Shown one piece after another: positions 27,799 to 37,031 of a DNA stretch of 64,000 nucleotides. Below the pieces are notes generated by a model that did not search any database, was not told the origin of the DNA, and saw only the letters and a program-made list of their open reading frames with translations. A program made the position numbers and the translations under genes. The stretch comes from Clostridiales bacterium (GTDB taxonomy: Bacteria; Bacillota; Clostridia; Peptostreptococcales; Anaerovoracaceae): NCBI GenBank assembly GCA_015243575.1, contig CP042469.1, positions 3,376,929-3,440,928 on the forward strand. Direction: 5' to 3'. Every line of letters starts with the position of its first letter. Position 1 is the first letter of the stretch.

Positions 27799-28972
27799 AT
27801 CGCACCCCCTCTGCAAGGCTGCGTACTTCTTCTTCAATCTGCTTCATCGTTCGTATTTTTTGACGGTAAATCCACATTCCAACAGGCATCCAAAACAGCG
27901 CAAAGAGGAATCCGCCTATGACAAATGGCTCAATGGCATCAAAACTTGCGCCTTTCAGCATCAGCTCTTTCAAGGGGTTTGCATAATAGTAAAGCGGCCA
28001 CACAGCCTTCATAACGGGAGCAAAACCCGGTGCCATCATAAATTCCGGCCAGCCATATCCGCAGGATAGGATGGAAGGAATCGCCAGAAACATTACAAAC
28101 TGCGTGCAGTGAGTGGCGTCGTCAAAAATTGCCGCCAGCACGAATGCAACACCCGTCAGTCCTGCCAGAAAGAGTACCTGTACCAGCAAAGTCAAAAGGA
28201 GACTTCCCTCGAGAGGATAGTGAAAGAACCAATGAACGATGAGCATGCACGCAAGGGAGCATACAAAGGTCATCATTGCATACTGAACAATCAGCGGCGC
28301 CATCTCCTTGGGCCTTATCTTTCTGTCGATCTTGTTTAAAGGAAGTCGCTTCAGACGATCCTTCTCCTTGAGCAGGATCGGCGCAACCACATTCAGGTAG
28401 GTCTGCTGGACAAACACCGCCAGCAATCCGGGGTAGAGATAGTACAAATAGCCCAGCTGCGGATTGTAGAGAACCCGTTCAGCCGTTGCAAGCGTATTTA
28501 GCATTTGATCCGAGGTTCCCGGCAGAATTCCGCCCGAAGCCAGATCCAATGCCTGCAGCTCATAATTCTTCGCCGAGATGATCTTATTAGAATAGAGCAT
28601 TAAATTATTTCCCACAAGGAAATTGGTTCCATCCATCAGCATCAGGGCTTTTGCACCCTTTCTTCCGTTTATATCAGCCTGAAACCCTTGAGGAAGAACC
28701 AATCCCCCTTTGATTTTTCCAGACAGAATATCCTCTTTGATCTGTTCTGTTGAATCTGCATATTCTGTTATTTTAAAGATGGAACAGCCCTCAAACTCCT
28801 CTATGATCTCCCGGGACTGATCAGATTGATCAAGATCCATAATCGCAATGGGGATTTCATCGGTGAAGATGGGGCTCATCGCCGCGCCAAACAATAGCGT
28901 GAACGCAATGGGAATCAAAATTAAAACAATAGGAGGTTTGTACTTTAGGATTAATTCTATCAGCTTTTTCAT
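27797..28972 (-). CDS. ABC-2 type permease, second of a pair
   Basis: 391 residues: one N-terminal helix (PPIVLILIPIAFTLLFGAAM), a large extracytoplasmic domain (about residues 35-210), then five helices in the C-terminal half, the topology of ABC-2 exporters such as YhhJ. MDLDQSDQSREIIEEFEG and GKIKGGLVLPQGFQADI are typical of the outer domain. The start overlaps the previous gene by 4 nt. It probably forms a heterodimer with it. No ATP-binding subunit is encoded in the operon. Confidence 0.85.
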   Translation of the reverse strand: MKKLIELILKYKPPIVLILIPIAFTLLFGAAMSPIFTDEIPIAIMDLDQSDQSREIIEEFEGCSIFKITEYADSTEQIKEDILSGKIKGGLVLPQGFQADINGRKGAKALMLMDGTNFLVGNNLMLYSNKIISAKNYELQALDLASGGILPGTSDQMLNTLATAERVLYNPQLGYLYYLYPGLLAVFVQQTYLNVVAPILLKEKDRLKRLPLNKIDRKIRPKEMAPLIVQYAMMTFVCSLACMLIVHWFFHYPLEGSLLLTLLVQVLFLAGLTGVAFVLAAIFDDATHCTQFVMFLAIPSILSCGYGWPEFMMAPGFAPVMKAVWPLYYYANPLKELMLKGASFDAIEPFVIGGFLFALFWMPVGMWIYRQKIRTMKQIEEEVRSLAEGVR

Positions 28973-30099
28973 GCCAAAACCTCCTTTTTCTTAATGAAAT
29001 AGAGCAATACCAGCTCCACTGCTATAAAAATCAGCATGATACGAATGTCGGGAATCAAATGGCGAAATGCCAGGTCCTTCAGGCAAAGATCCCTGATCCG
29101 ATTACCGTAATAGTAAAACGGGATGATCTTTGCCAACCACTGAAAAAAGGTTGGCATAGCCAGCGCCGGCCAGGTATAGCCCCCTAAAATGGAAGCAGGA
29201 AGCACGAGGACCGCCGCAACCTGGCTTGCAAACATTCGGTCTGACAGGATGGAACCCACCAGATACCCCAGCGCAAAAATTACGCAGGAGAAAAGCACCG
29301 TCAGCACGATCCCTCCCAGAAGGGTTCCTTTATAGGGCATATCAAACAGTAGATACTGCTCAATTAAGGTCAGCGAAATAGATACCGCGCCCAGGCTGCC
29401 CCATTTCAGAATCATTTTTAAGTGTTCCGTGAAAGCAAGGCCTTTCCCCCTGTTCTCGCTGGCACGTTCAGCACCCATACATGCTATTCCAACTTGAATC
29501 AATGCCGCAAGCATGCCCGGAAGTATAAAATTTCTAAAATTTCTTGTTGGATTATACAAAAGACGGTATGTAGCATCAATTGGTATCGCATGATTTCTAA
29601 CTTCTGCCGGTGCAATGTCCAATTTACCTTCATAGTTCTTAATCATATAGCCGGCTTTTAGTGTCAGCAAAATCTCTGACATAGCCGATTTGGATGACGA
29701 AATAACAGCCAGTGAGGAGCCATCATATACCGTCAGGATTTTGGGTGCCTTTCCCTCACGCATATCACTGTAGAAGTTCTCAGGAATAATGAGCCCCACA
29801 TACGCCTGTCTGTTATAGAGCGCTTCCTCCACTCGAGCATCGTTATCTGCTTCCTCTACCACGTTAAAATAGTTGCTCTCGTCCACATATGCAACGAGGT
29901 TTCTGCTGAACTCAGATTGATCGTGATTCACTACGACGGTGGGAATTGCGGTTGCCACATCGCTGCTCATTTCGTATCCCAGGATCAATCCGGTTACAAG
30001 AGGTACCACAATGAAGACCAAAAAGGTCATCACTCTTTTCGGATGGCGCTTTTTATATAGATAAAGCGCCTTAAAAATTTGAAAGAACTGCCGTTTCAT
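28969..30099 (-). CDS. ABC-2 type permease, first of a pair
   Basis: 376 residues with the same plan as its neighbour: helix near residues 24-45 (VMTFLVFIVVPLVTGLILGY), an outer domain with VVVNHDQSEFSRNLVAYVDE and QAYVGLIIPENFYSD, and five C-terminal helices including LPASILGGYTWPALAMP. It lies 2 nt after the HlyD-type gene and overlaps the next permease by 4 nt, so these are one translational unit. Confidence 0.85.
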   Translation of the reverse strand: MKRQFFQIFKALYLYKKRHPKRVMTFLVFIVVPLVTGLILGYEMSSDVATAIPTVVVNHDQSEFSRNLVAYVDESNYFNVVEEADNDARVEEALYNRQAYVGLIIPENFYSDMREGKAPKILTVYDGSSLAVISSSKSAMSEILLTLKAGYMIKNYEGKLDIAPAEVRNHAIPIDATYRLLYNPTRNFRNFILPGMLAALIQVGIACMGAERASENRGKGLAFTEHLKMILKWGSLGAVSISLTLIEQYLLFDMPYKGTLLGGIVLTVLFSCVIFALGYLVGSILSDRMFASQVAAVLVLPASILGGYTWPALAMPTFFQWLAKIIPFYYYGNRIRDLCLKDLAFRHLIPDIRIMLIFIAVELVLLYFIKKKEVLA

Positions 30100-30101
30100 A
30101 G

Positions 30102-31067
30102 TTATTCTCCGTCTGTCATTCCGAGATTAACCATAGCTGTCATTCCGGGATAAACCTCTTTATCCAATTGAAGCAGTTCAATCTTTACCCCATAAGAGAG
30201 GATATCGAAATCTCCGTTATTGTTTGTTGCCCGCTTCGTTGCAAAGTCAGGCTTCTGACTAACGTTTGTAATTTTCCCCTTGAAAACTTCATTTGGATAA
30301 GCTGCAATCGTAACATCAACTTCTGCTCCGGTCTGAACCTTTCCCAAATCCGTCTCTTTTACATTAATTTCAACATAGGGCTTTTCCTTGCTGGTCAGGG
30401 TTGCAAGCGGCATGCCGCTGCTGACAAGTTCGCCTTCGTTCACGTTCAAAGCGGTAACGGTACCATCCATGGACGCTTTTATGGTTGCATCATCCAGGTA
30501 GCTCTGTACCTCGGCAGTCGCCGCCTTCGCCTGGGCTACCAACGCTTCGGCGGCTGCCTTATCTTCTGCTCTGGCACCGGAAGATGCCATATCGTAAACC
30601 TCTTTTGCTGCGGTGTACTGGGCATAAACCTGATCATACGTATTGGCAGACACTGCCTCCTGCTCATAAAGCGACTTGATTCTGTTGTAGGTCTTTTCCG
30701 CCAGATCATAAGCGGCTTTGGCCTGTGCGACTTCCTGGCTCCTCGCTCCGTTCAAGGCCTTGTTGTACTGGGCCTGAGCCGCGGCGGTAGCCGCTTCCGC
30801 CTGCTGCTTTTTTGCTTCGATGCTCTCGCTGGAGATAACAATCAGCGTATCTCCTTTCTTAACCGCTTGGCCTTCCGTTACAAGGACCTGATCCACTACC
30901 CCGGGTATTTTTGAATTAATATCAATCTCTTGGGTTTTCAGATTACCCTGAATTACCAGCTCTTCTTTTCCGGATGCATTTGGCCCCGCAAAAGCGAAAG
31001 CAATGCAGAGGATAATCACTACAGCGATAATAATCATAATGTTTTTATTTTTCAATGCAAAGTTCAT
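30102..31067 (-). CDS. HlyD-family membrane fusion protein
   Basis: 321 residues. An N-terminal membrane anchor (IMIIIAVVIILCIAFAFAG) precedes a split lipoyl domain (KIPGVVDQVLVTEGQAVKKGD and later TIKASMDGTVTALNVNEGELV), a coiled-coil hairpin rich in Ala and Glu (about 85-190), and a beta-barrel ending (VDVTIAAYPNEVFKGKITNV). Such adaptors link an inner permease to an outer TolC-type channel in diderms. It is encoded between TolC-like and permease genes. Confidence 0.9.
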   Translation of the reverse strand: MNFALKNKNIMIIIAVVIILCIAFAFAGPNASGKEELVIQGNLKTQEIDINSKIPGVVDQVLVTEGQAVKKGDTLIVISSESIEAKKQQAEAATAAAQAQYNKALNGARSQEVAQAKAAYDLAEKTYNRIKSLYEQEAVSANTYDQVYAQYTAAKEVYDMASSGARAEDKAAAEALVAQAKAATAEVQSYLDDATIKASMDGTVTALNVNEGELVSSGMPLATLTSKEKPYVEINVKETDLGKVQTGAEVDVTIAAYPNEVFKGKITNVSQKPDFATKRATNNNGDFDILSYGVKIELLQLDKEVYPGMTAMVNLGMTDGE

Positions 31068-31113
31068 ATTAATCTCTTCCTTCTTATTTACTTATTACTG
31101 ATAGGATTTTATT

Positions 31114-32433
31114 TTAAAGGGGCAGCCGCCCTGTTCCTACATCTGCTGCATAGTGAAAGTCGTAAACTGCAAGATCGTAGTCCGATATCGCTTTTGACAC
31201 GGCCAGCCCCGCCTTATATACATTAAGCTGAGCCTGCTGAAGCTCCGCAAGTGTTGTCATCCCTGCCTGGTAGGAGATATTGATGAGCCGGTATCCTTCC
31301 TGGGCGTAGTCCTGCATCGCGCGCGCAGCCTTTAAGGCCGAGGTCTTATCCTCCAGCTCTGCAGCTTTATTTCGAACCTCAATCTCAATGAGTACCGGAG
31401 CATCCTTCTTCGTCTTCTCTGCCGAGAGCAGTGCGATTTGTTGTTTCATATAGGTAGAGGAACTTCTTGGGTAGGACGTCAAATCTTCCAACAATATCTT
31501 ATGCACCTGCACCGCAAAGTCTGTGCCCTTGATTTCATTTCTCCTGTTCAGAGCACTGGACACGGCCGCCTCTGTATCGATAGCGGCAGCAGAAACTACC
31601 TCCAGCTTATCTGTGAAATTCACCGCCTGCGTCGCGGAATACCCCAGAAGATAATTAAAACTCATCCTGGCATATTCTAATTTTGTCTGTGCAGACTGCA
31701 TGCTGCTTTTTGCAGAAGTCACTCCTGACTCAGCAGAGAGTACATCTTTTTTGGCCAGCATACCAGCCTCGTACTGTGCTTTCGTATTTTTTAGAATATC
31801 CTGCTGCGTCTTCAGATTGTCCTCCTCTGTCTTCAGATTATCTGCTGCCAGCAGCACTCCATAATATACCTTAAGGGTCTCATACTCGATCTGATTCATT
31901 TCTGCCTTGTAGTTGCTGTCAATCTGTCCCTTGGCAAAATCCCTTCGCAGCCGCATGACCTTTTTATTTACTGTCGTTGCTCCGTTTTCTTGTGCCTCCA
32001 CGCTTTTTTCCATTACCGTGGCAGGGCTCACATAGCCCAAATCCTTGTATTTATCAAGTAAATCCAGACCGTCCAAAACCTTTCCGATTTTTGTTACCGC
32101 CTCACTGTAGCCCTCAGCCAGGGCAATGTCTGACTTTTTATTCAATTCTGCAGTCTGCGCCCTTGCTCCCGTCGTCTGCATGATCTTAACCGCTTCTTTC
32201 ATGGAAAGCGGAATGGGCTTCGCCGAAATGACCGAAGCAGAGGCGGCAGCATCTTCTTCCGTAATGGCAGGTCCCGTAATGGCAGGTCCCGTGGCGGCTG
32301 CCCCAGAGGTATCTGTAACAGAAGCACCGGTTGTTTGTATTTCAGCCGACCCAGGAGAGGCCTCTCCTCCATATACGCATGCTGTTCCCATCAGCAAAAC
32401 CATAATCAGTGTGAAACAAATTTCTCTTTTCAT
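31114..32433 (-). CDS. TolC-family (outer membrane efflux) protein in a Firmicute-like context
   Basis: 439 residues. A signal peptide (residues 1-22, MVLLMGTACVYGGEA) is followed by a Thr/Ala/Ser-rich linker and two long helical repeats typical of OEP domains, with NQIEYETLKVYYGVLLAADNL in the first half and KAARAMQDYAQEGYRLINIS, GMTTLAELQQAQLNVYKAGL in the second. TolC trimers span the outer membrane in Gram-negatives. Nothing else here points to an outer membrane, so the protein may be a periplasm-like extension or wall-associated. First gene of the efflux operon. Confidence 0.8.
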   Translation of the reverse strand: MKREICFTLIMVLLMGTACVYGGEASPGSAEIQTTGASVTDTSGAAATGPAITGPAITEEDAAASASVISAKPIPLSMKEAVKIMQTTGARAQTAELNKKSDIALAEGYSEAVTKIGKVLDGLDLLDKYKDLGYVSPATVMEKSVEAQENGATTVNKKVMRLRRDFAKGQIDSNYKAEMNQIEYETLKVYYGVLLAADNLKTEEDNLKTQQDILKNTKAQYEAGMLAKKDVLSAESGVTSAKSSMQSAQTKLEYARMSFNYLLGYSATQAVNFTDKLEVVSAAAIDTEAAVSSALNRRNEIKGTDFAVQVHKILLEDLTSYPRSSSTYMKQQIALLSAEKTKKDAPVLIEIEVRNKAAELEDKTSALKAARAMQDYAQEGYRLINISYQAGMTTLAELQQAQLNVYKAGLAVSKAISDYDLAVYDFHYAADVGTGRLPL

Positions 32434-32497
32434 TTTCTATATGCCACCTTTCTCGTTAGAATTTATATTTTCGCAATCTACATGTGACGATTATCTT

Positions 32498-32590
32498 TAC
32501 AACCGTGTAGATATAATCTATACTAACAGTATGACAAATACAAGACACAAAGTATTGCCTCGTGTTGTTTAATTATACAAACGGTGCAAA
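32498..32590. promoter_or_regulatory. Candidate operator sites between the efflux operon and its TetR regulator
   Basis: A short palindrome TACAACCGTGTA (32498-32509) and a similar sequence TACAAACGGTGCAAAATGTA (32576-32595) share TACAA-C-GTG and are each followed by TGTAGAT-like bases. They flank the likely promoter region of this 208-bp divergent gap. Assignment to the TetR protein is by position only. Confidence 0.35.
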
Positions 32591-32641
32591 ATGTAGATTA
32601 AAAATATTGCAGAGAAAACCACTCTGGAAAGGAAGTTGAAA

Positions 32642-33262
32642 ATGGGTTCTTATGAAACAAAAAATAAAGGAGACCTCAGAGTTAGAAGGACGTACAAGCT
32701 TCTTTCTCAGGCCTTACTCTCCCTGCTTCTGGAACGGTCATTTGAAGAGATTTTTGTCACAGACATCTGTGAGAGAGCGATGGTGCACCGCACCACGTTC
32801 TATAAACACTTCGAAGACAAGTATCATCTCTTGGACTTCTGTGTTCAAGAACTGATTCGCACCTTTGAAGGAGACGGAACCCATCTTTACTCCGCAGAAA
32901 CCATGAAAGAGTATTATATGGGATTGATTAGAAAGTCATTAGAATATATGGCGGATAACAAGGAGCTTTTTCTCACTGGCATCCTCCGAGCAGGAAATAA
33001 CTCAGTGCTTCCCATGCTCAACCTCTCTGTCAATAACTTGATCCAAACGAAACTTCAAGAAAACGAAAAGCTTGGAGTATATCATAAAATCCCTAATCCT
33101 GTAATTGCACAATTTTACTCCGGTGCATTGATCTCAGCTTCCATTTGGTGGCTTGAAAATGACACACCGATTTCCATCGATGAAATGGTACACTATATCA
33201 GTCTTCTGATCAATGAAAAATCCTATACATTTACAGAAGATGCCTTGCCGGAGCTCATTTAG
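32642..33262 (+). CDS. TetR-family transcriptional regulator
   Basis: 206 residues. The N-terminal HTH is recognisable: RTYKLLSQALLSLLLERSFE, then VTDICERAMVHRTTFYKHFEDK. The C-terminal ligand domain resembles the TetR_C_33-like DhaS group. ATG 32642 follows GGAAAGGA by 8 nt; a TTG two codons earlier is possible. It is divergent from the TolC-HlyD-permease operon and most likely represses it. Its stop overlaps that of the convergent prepilin peptidase gene by 4 nt. Confidence 0.88.
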   Translation: MGSYETKNKGDLRVRRTYKLLSQALLSLLLERSFEEIFVTDICERAMVHRTTFYKHFEDKYHLLDFCVQELIRTFEGDGTHLYSAETMKEYYMGLIRKSLEYMADNKELFLTGILRAGNNSVLPMLNLSVNNLIQTKLQENEKLGVYHKIPNPVIAQFYSGALISASIWWLENDTPISIDEMVHYISLLINEKSYTFTEDALPELI

Positions 33263-33957
33263 AATAGAGCTGCGAAAACCTCCAGCTCTTGAGAAAACAA
33301 TAGATAAGCAGAAGCTCCAATGGCGATGAACGGACCCAGCGGACGCTGATCGCTGCCCTTCAGCTTACCGGAAATCAATCCCGCAGCAAAGACAAGAGCG
33401 CTAGAGAAGATGGCGAGAATAAAGACGATGGCAGTACCCTGCAAGCCGCAGACTAAGCCCACCGCCGACATGAGCTTTACGTCACCAAAGCCCAAGGTCT
33501 CTTTCCGAAAGATAAAATTGCCTAAAGCGCCGATAAGCAGCATGCTTCCACCGCCCGCAAGCGCACCAAGCAGCTGCGACCAAAAAGAATTCTGAAACGG
33601 AATAAATCCAAAGGCAGTAACAGCTAAAGCAACCACAAACTGATCCGGAATAATCATATATTTCCAATCAGCAATTCCGATCTGGGTCAACAGCCAGATT
33701 GCCGCCAGCCCGGGAATAGAATAAAGAAGGCTGATTTCAGTCAGCTTTAGAGCTGCTGCTGCAAAGACAAGAACAAACACCGCACCCCAAGGCCGTGTCG
33801 AGATCCGCACACCCCACATTTCACGACTGGGCTCCTCATTATAGTCACAGAGCCATTTTGCCGGGATTCGGTTGAAAACATATATGGTTAGTGTACCTGC
33901 ACAAGCTCCTCCCCCGACCGTTATTATGACTTTAAAGATGATAAGAATTGTCTCCAT
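33259..33957 (-). CDS. Prepilin peptidase (A24 family), without the N-terminal methylase domain
   Basis: 232 residues and about seven membrane helices. The two catalytic aspartates are Asp97 (GIADWKYMIIPD) and Asp159 (LGFGDVKLMSAVG, the GxGD motif). The cysteine-rich methyltransferase domain of full-length PilD/ComC proteins is absent, leaving an N-terminal helix with GACAGTLTIYVFNRIP as its remnant. It should cleave leader peptides of type IV pilin-like proteins. No pilin or secretion genes are nearby, so its substrate lies elsewhere. Confidence 0.85.
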   Translation of the reverse strand: METILIIFKVIITVGGGACAGTLTIYVFNRIPAKWLCDYNEEPSREMWGVRISTRPWGAVFVLVFAAAALKLTEISLLYSIPGLAAIWLLTQIGIADWKYMIIPDQFVVALAVTAFGFIPFQNSFWSQLLGALAGGGSMLLIGALGNFIFRKETLGFGDVKLMSAVGLVCGLQGTAIVFILAIFSSALVFAAGLISGKLKGSDQRPLGPFIAIGASAYLLFSQELEVFAALF

Positions 33958-34109
33958 CCAGTATACCCTTTCCCTTATTTCACATCCGCGCTGCGGATCT
34001 CCCCGATCGAACCAAATTCTTTGCCTCTATTTTATCAGATTTTGTCGATAATATCTCTCTCTTTCCAAATTGAAATTATGGTTTTGGAATTTACATTTTA
34101 TTTTTCAAG

Positions 34110-34137
34110 TTGTAAAATAGTACTCACAATGTATACA
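34110..34137 (+). promoter_or_regulatory. Possible promoter of the hybrid kinase gene
   Basis: TTGTAA (34110-34115), 16 nt, TATACA (34132-34137), about 85 nt before the start codon. Moderate match only. Confidence 0.4.
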
Positions 34138-34223
34138 AATTGAAGCCAGCCTTGTGTTTTCAGAGCTATTTTGACAAGAAATACAGCTTTCACTTCTTTT
34201 GTCAGCAAAAAGGAGACATCCAT

Positions 34224-36890
34224 ATGAAAAAAGTGAATTTAAGTTTTATGGCTGTTATGATTATCAGTCTTGTGATCATTCTGATTATGAATACCATGTC
34301 CGTCTTTGCCTATCGTGACCAGATCCTGACAATAGAATCACAGAAAAACAACCTTTTAAGTTTAAACCTAAAATACGCCAGCCTTTTGGAAAAGCTCTAT
34401 GCCAACGCTCTTCAATATCTGGATACCAATGACGAGAAATATAAGTCTGAGGTATACAATCTCCGCAATAGTTATTTTGAAAACGACAACATCTCTTTGG
34501 AATACCGCATTTACACAGAAAATCAAATCAGCGCCAGCTTAAAAAAGGCCTTATTGAATGCGGACTTCACAATTTCTTCACAGGCAGAGTATATACAATT
34601 CACCAAGGAAGAGCAAAGGCTTTATCTACAATTTTTAAAGAGCTATCATATGGTTCTAGATCGAATCACAACAGCCGTCAACAACCGCAACAATCTTATG
34701 CTGACAAACCCTGAGTATGATAACGAAGTAACGAACCAGTCTGCCTTAATGAGTGAGCTCACAAATGAGTACATCGATAGGTTGAATCGCAACGCAGACC
34801 ATATTATACTCCGCCAGCGAATTGCAGAGTATTCTCTTGTAGGCGTCTCTCTTATCCTGCTTGGTTTTGCTACTGTAACATTCTATTTGATTCTCCGAGA
34901 GAATGCCTTTAATTCATATTTCCGCAAGCTTTATAACACGATTGTAGAAAACTTCGAAGGTGGAATTGCTATCCTGGATAAAGATTATCGCTTTGATTAT
35001 GTAACTACCGGCTATAAGGAAATCATGGGCATTTCTGCAATGAACCCAATCGGAAAGACACCAAGAGAAACTTTTGATCAACAAATTTCAGAAATTATTG
35101 AAGAACGCACCATGTCCGAGCCCAGTGGAGAAGGTCAGGCGGATCTTTATATAGGGAATAAAAAGAAGAGTGTATTTTACAACTATTTCACCATAGAAGA
35201 CGAACGGGGTAACAGTAAGTATATTCATATTATAAGGGATAATACCAAGACAGAGGATTTGCAGCTGCAATTGCGAAAACAGCTCAAGGAGATTAATTTC
35301 TATTCCCAGGCTAAGGATTCCTTTATCGCAAATATTTCACATGAGATCAAGACCCCCATCAATGCCATTCTCGGAATGGTACACTTCCTAAAAAGCACCC
35401 GCCTTTCACAAAATCAGAAAGAGCTGCTGCGTAAAATTGAAACCTCTTCAGACATTCTTCTGACCATAATCAGCGATGTTCTGGACTTATCGAAAATTAA
35501 AAATAATTCGCTCAGCCTTTACCCATCGGACTTCTCATTGGAATGTGCCATAAAAAATGTAGAGGACATGTTTTCAAGTCAGCTGACCAGCCGCGGAATT
35601 CGCTGGTGGACAGAATACAATTTCAATCCAAGTCTCTGCCTTCATTTGGACAAGACTAGGTTCGTGCAGGTACTGGTCAACCTGATCAACAACGCCAGTA
35701 AATTTACTGACCGTGGATATATCAAGCTTTCGGTAGAGACCCTCTCTGAGAACGACGATACGGTTCTGCTGCAGTTCTGCATTGAAGACACAGGGATCGG
35801 GATTGCAGAAAAGGACATCTCAAAACTTTTCCGGGAATTCGAACAGCTTGAAAATCATCTGACCAAGCAGCATCAAGGTACTGGCCTGGGTCTCTTTATC
35901 TGTAAAAATATCATCGAGAGTATGGATGGAAGAATGTGGGTAAAGAGTACCAAAGGTCAGGGCAGCAAGTTTTATTTCTCACTGCCTGCGAAAAAAAGCC
36001 TTGATCCAAGACTTATCACAGCATCTGGCATCGTAAGCAGAATTCCCCTGAATGGAAGCGGCGGAAAAGCTCTGGTGGTCGAAGATACAGATATTAATGC
36101 AGAGGTCGCAGTGAGACTTCTGCGAGAAGTAAACATCACCTGTGATACCGCATCGGATGGCATCGCGGCAATACAATGCTGCAAGGACAAGCCTTGTGAT
36201 TACTACCATCTAATTCTAATGGATATCCACATGCCCAATATGGACGGCTATACTTCCGCAAATATCCTGAAAAAGGAAATGGGCGTCAAAACGCCCATCA
36301 TTGCCCTTACCGCTTCGGATATCAACGAGCAAATCCGCTCCGAACACGCTGATACCATTGAATGTTTTATCCTTAAGCCCTTCAAAGTGGAAGCATTTTA
36401 TAACGCAATTGCACCATATTTCCCAACCCAGGAACTTCCCGTCTCAGGTAGTAAGGTTACCTCTGCTGGTGTGACACACGAAGAAACGATCATTAGCCGC
36501 ACAATGGCTCCTGAAGGAATGGCCCCTGCCGCAGCAGCTGGCCCTGTTGAAAAAGCGGAGCGGTGTCAGGATCCTTTTTCCGGGAGAGAGGAAGCCATCA
36601 AAAACATGGGCGGAATGAAACCGATCTATGAGAAACATGTTCAGAAGTTTAAGGTCAATTATAATAAAAGCACCGAACACATTGCTGCTCTCATGGAAGA
36701 AAAAAATTATGACGAAGCCCGGAGGCTTGCTCATTCCATCAAAGGGCTAAGCGGCACCTTGGGAATGTTGGATTTGATGGAATCAAGTGCAGAGCTGGAA
36801 AAAGCCATTTTAAAAGGTGATTCATATGACTTGCGCATTGAGCTTGAAAACTTCGATCAGGATCTGAATGCAGTAATCTGTGCGATATGA
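34224..36890 (+). CDS. Membrane hybrid histidine kinase with receiver and Hpt domains
   Basis: 888 residues from ATG 34224 (AAGGAG eight bases upstream). Two membrane helices (about 8-30 and 210-232) enclose a helical extracytoplasmic sensor; a PAS-like domain follows (about 245-345). HisKA has His373 in NISHEIKTPINAI; the ATPase has NLINNASKFT, DTGIGIAEK and GTGLGLFICKNI. The receiver holds Asp667 (ILMDIHMPNMDGY) and Lys in ILKPFKV; the C-terminal Hpt has His837 in AHSIKGLSGTLG. This is a full intramolecular phosphorelay needing only a separate output regulator, and none is adjacent. Confidence 0.92.
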   Translation: MKKVNLSFMAVMIISLVIILIMNTMSVFAYRDQILTIESQKNNLLSLNLKYASLLEKLYANALQYLDTNDEKYKSEVYNLRNSYFENDNISLEYRIYTENQISASLKKALLNADFTISSQAEYIQFTKEEQRLYLQFLKSYHMVLDRITTAVNNRNNLMLTNPEYDNEVTNQSALMSELTNEYIDRLNRNADHIILRQRIAEYSLVGVSLILLGFATVTFYLILRENAFNSYFRKLYNTIVENFEGGIAILDKDYRFDYVTTGYKEIMGISAMNPIGKTPRETFDQQISEIIEERTMSEPSGEGQADLYIGNKKKSVFYNYFTIEDERGNSKYIHIIRDNTKTEDLQLQLRKQLKEINFYSQAKDSFIANISHEIKTPINAILGMVHFLKSTRLSQNQKELLRKIETSSDILLTIISDVLDLSKIKNNSLSLYPSDFSLECAIKNVEDMFSSQLTSRGIRWWTEYNFNPSLCLHLDKTRFVQVLVNLINNASKFTDRGYIKLSVETLSENDDTVLLQFCIEDTGIGIAEKDISKLFREFEQLENHLTKQHQGTGLGLFICKNIIESMDGRMWVKSTKGQGSKFYFSLPAKKSLDPRLITASGIVSRIPLNGSGGKALVVEDTDINAEVAVRLLREVNITCDTASDGIAAIQCCKDKPCDYYHLILMDIHMPNMDGYTSANILKKEMGVKTPIIALTASDINEQIRSEHADTIECFILKPFKVEAFYNAIAPYFPTQELPVSGSKVTSAGVTHEETIISRTMAPEGMAPAAAAGPVEKAERCQDPFSGREEAIKNMGGMKPIYEKHVQKFKVNYNKSTEHIAALMEEKNYDEARRLAHSIKGLSGTLGMLDLMESSAELEKAILKGDSYDLRIELENFDQDLNAVICAI

Positions 36891-36935
36891 TTGCCTTAAA
36901 CCATTGAAAATGATAAAAAGGATGATTATAAACAA

Positions 36936-36985
36936 AAATACCGCCTAGGATTTTGCGCAGCTTTGCAAAATCCATTGCGGTATTT
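36936..36985. terminator. Bidirectional terminator between the hybrid kinase and sucD genes
   Basis: Outer stem AAATACCGC (36936-36944) with GCGGTATTT (36977-36985) and inner stem GGATTTTGC (36948-36956) with GCAAAATCC (36965-36973). The genes converge here. Confidence 0.8.
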
Positions 36986-37031
36986 CTATTTGAGAAAAGT
37001 GGCTTCGGGACTCCGACTCGCTTCGCTAGAT
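36986..37031 (-). repeat. Repeat element with the core AGCGAAGCGAGTCGGAG, short copy
   Basis: On the minus strand, starting in the last codons of sucD, the sequence holds AGCGAAGCGAGTCGGAG followed by TCCCGAAGCCACTTTT. The same core, also followed by an AGTGG/CCACTTTT part, occurs in the leader of acd at 46146-46206. Both copies lie next to terminator hairpins. Confidence 0.55.
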
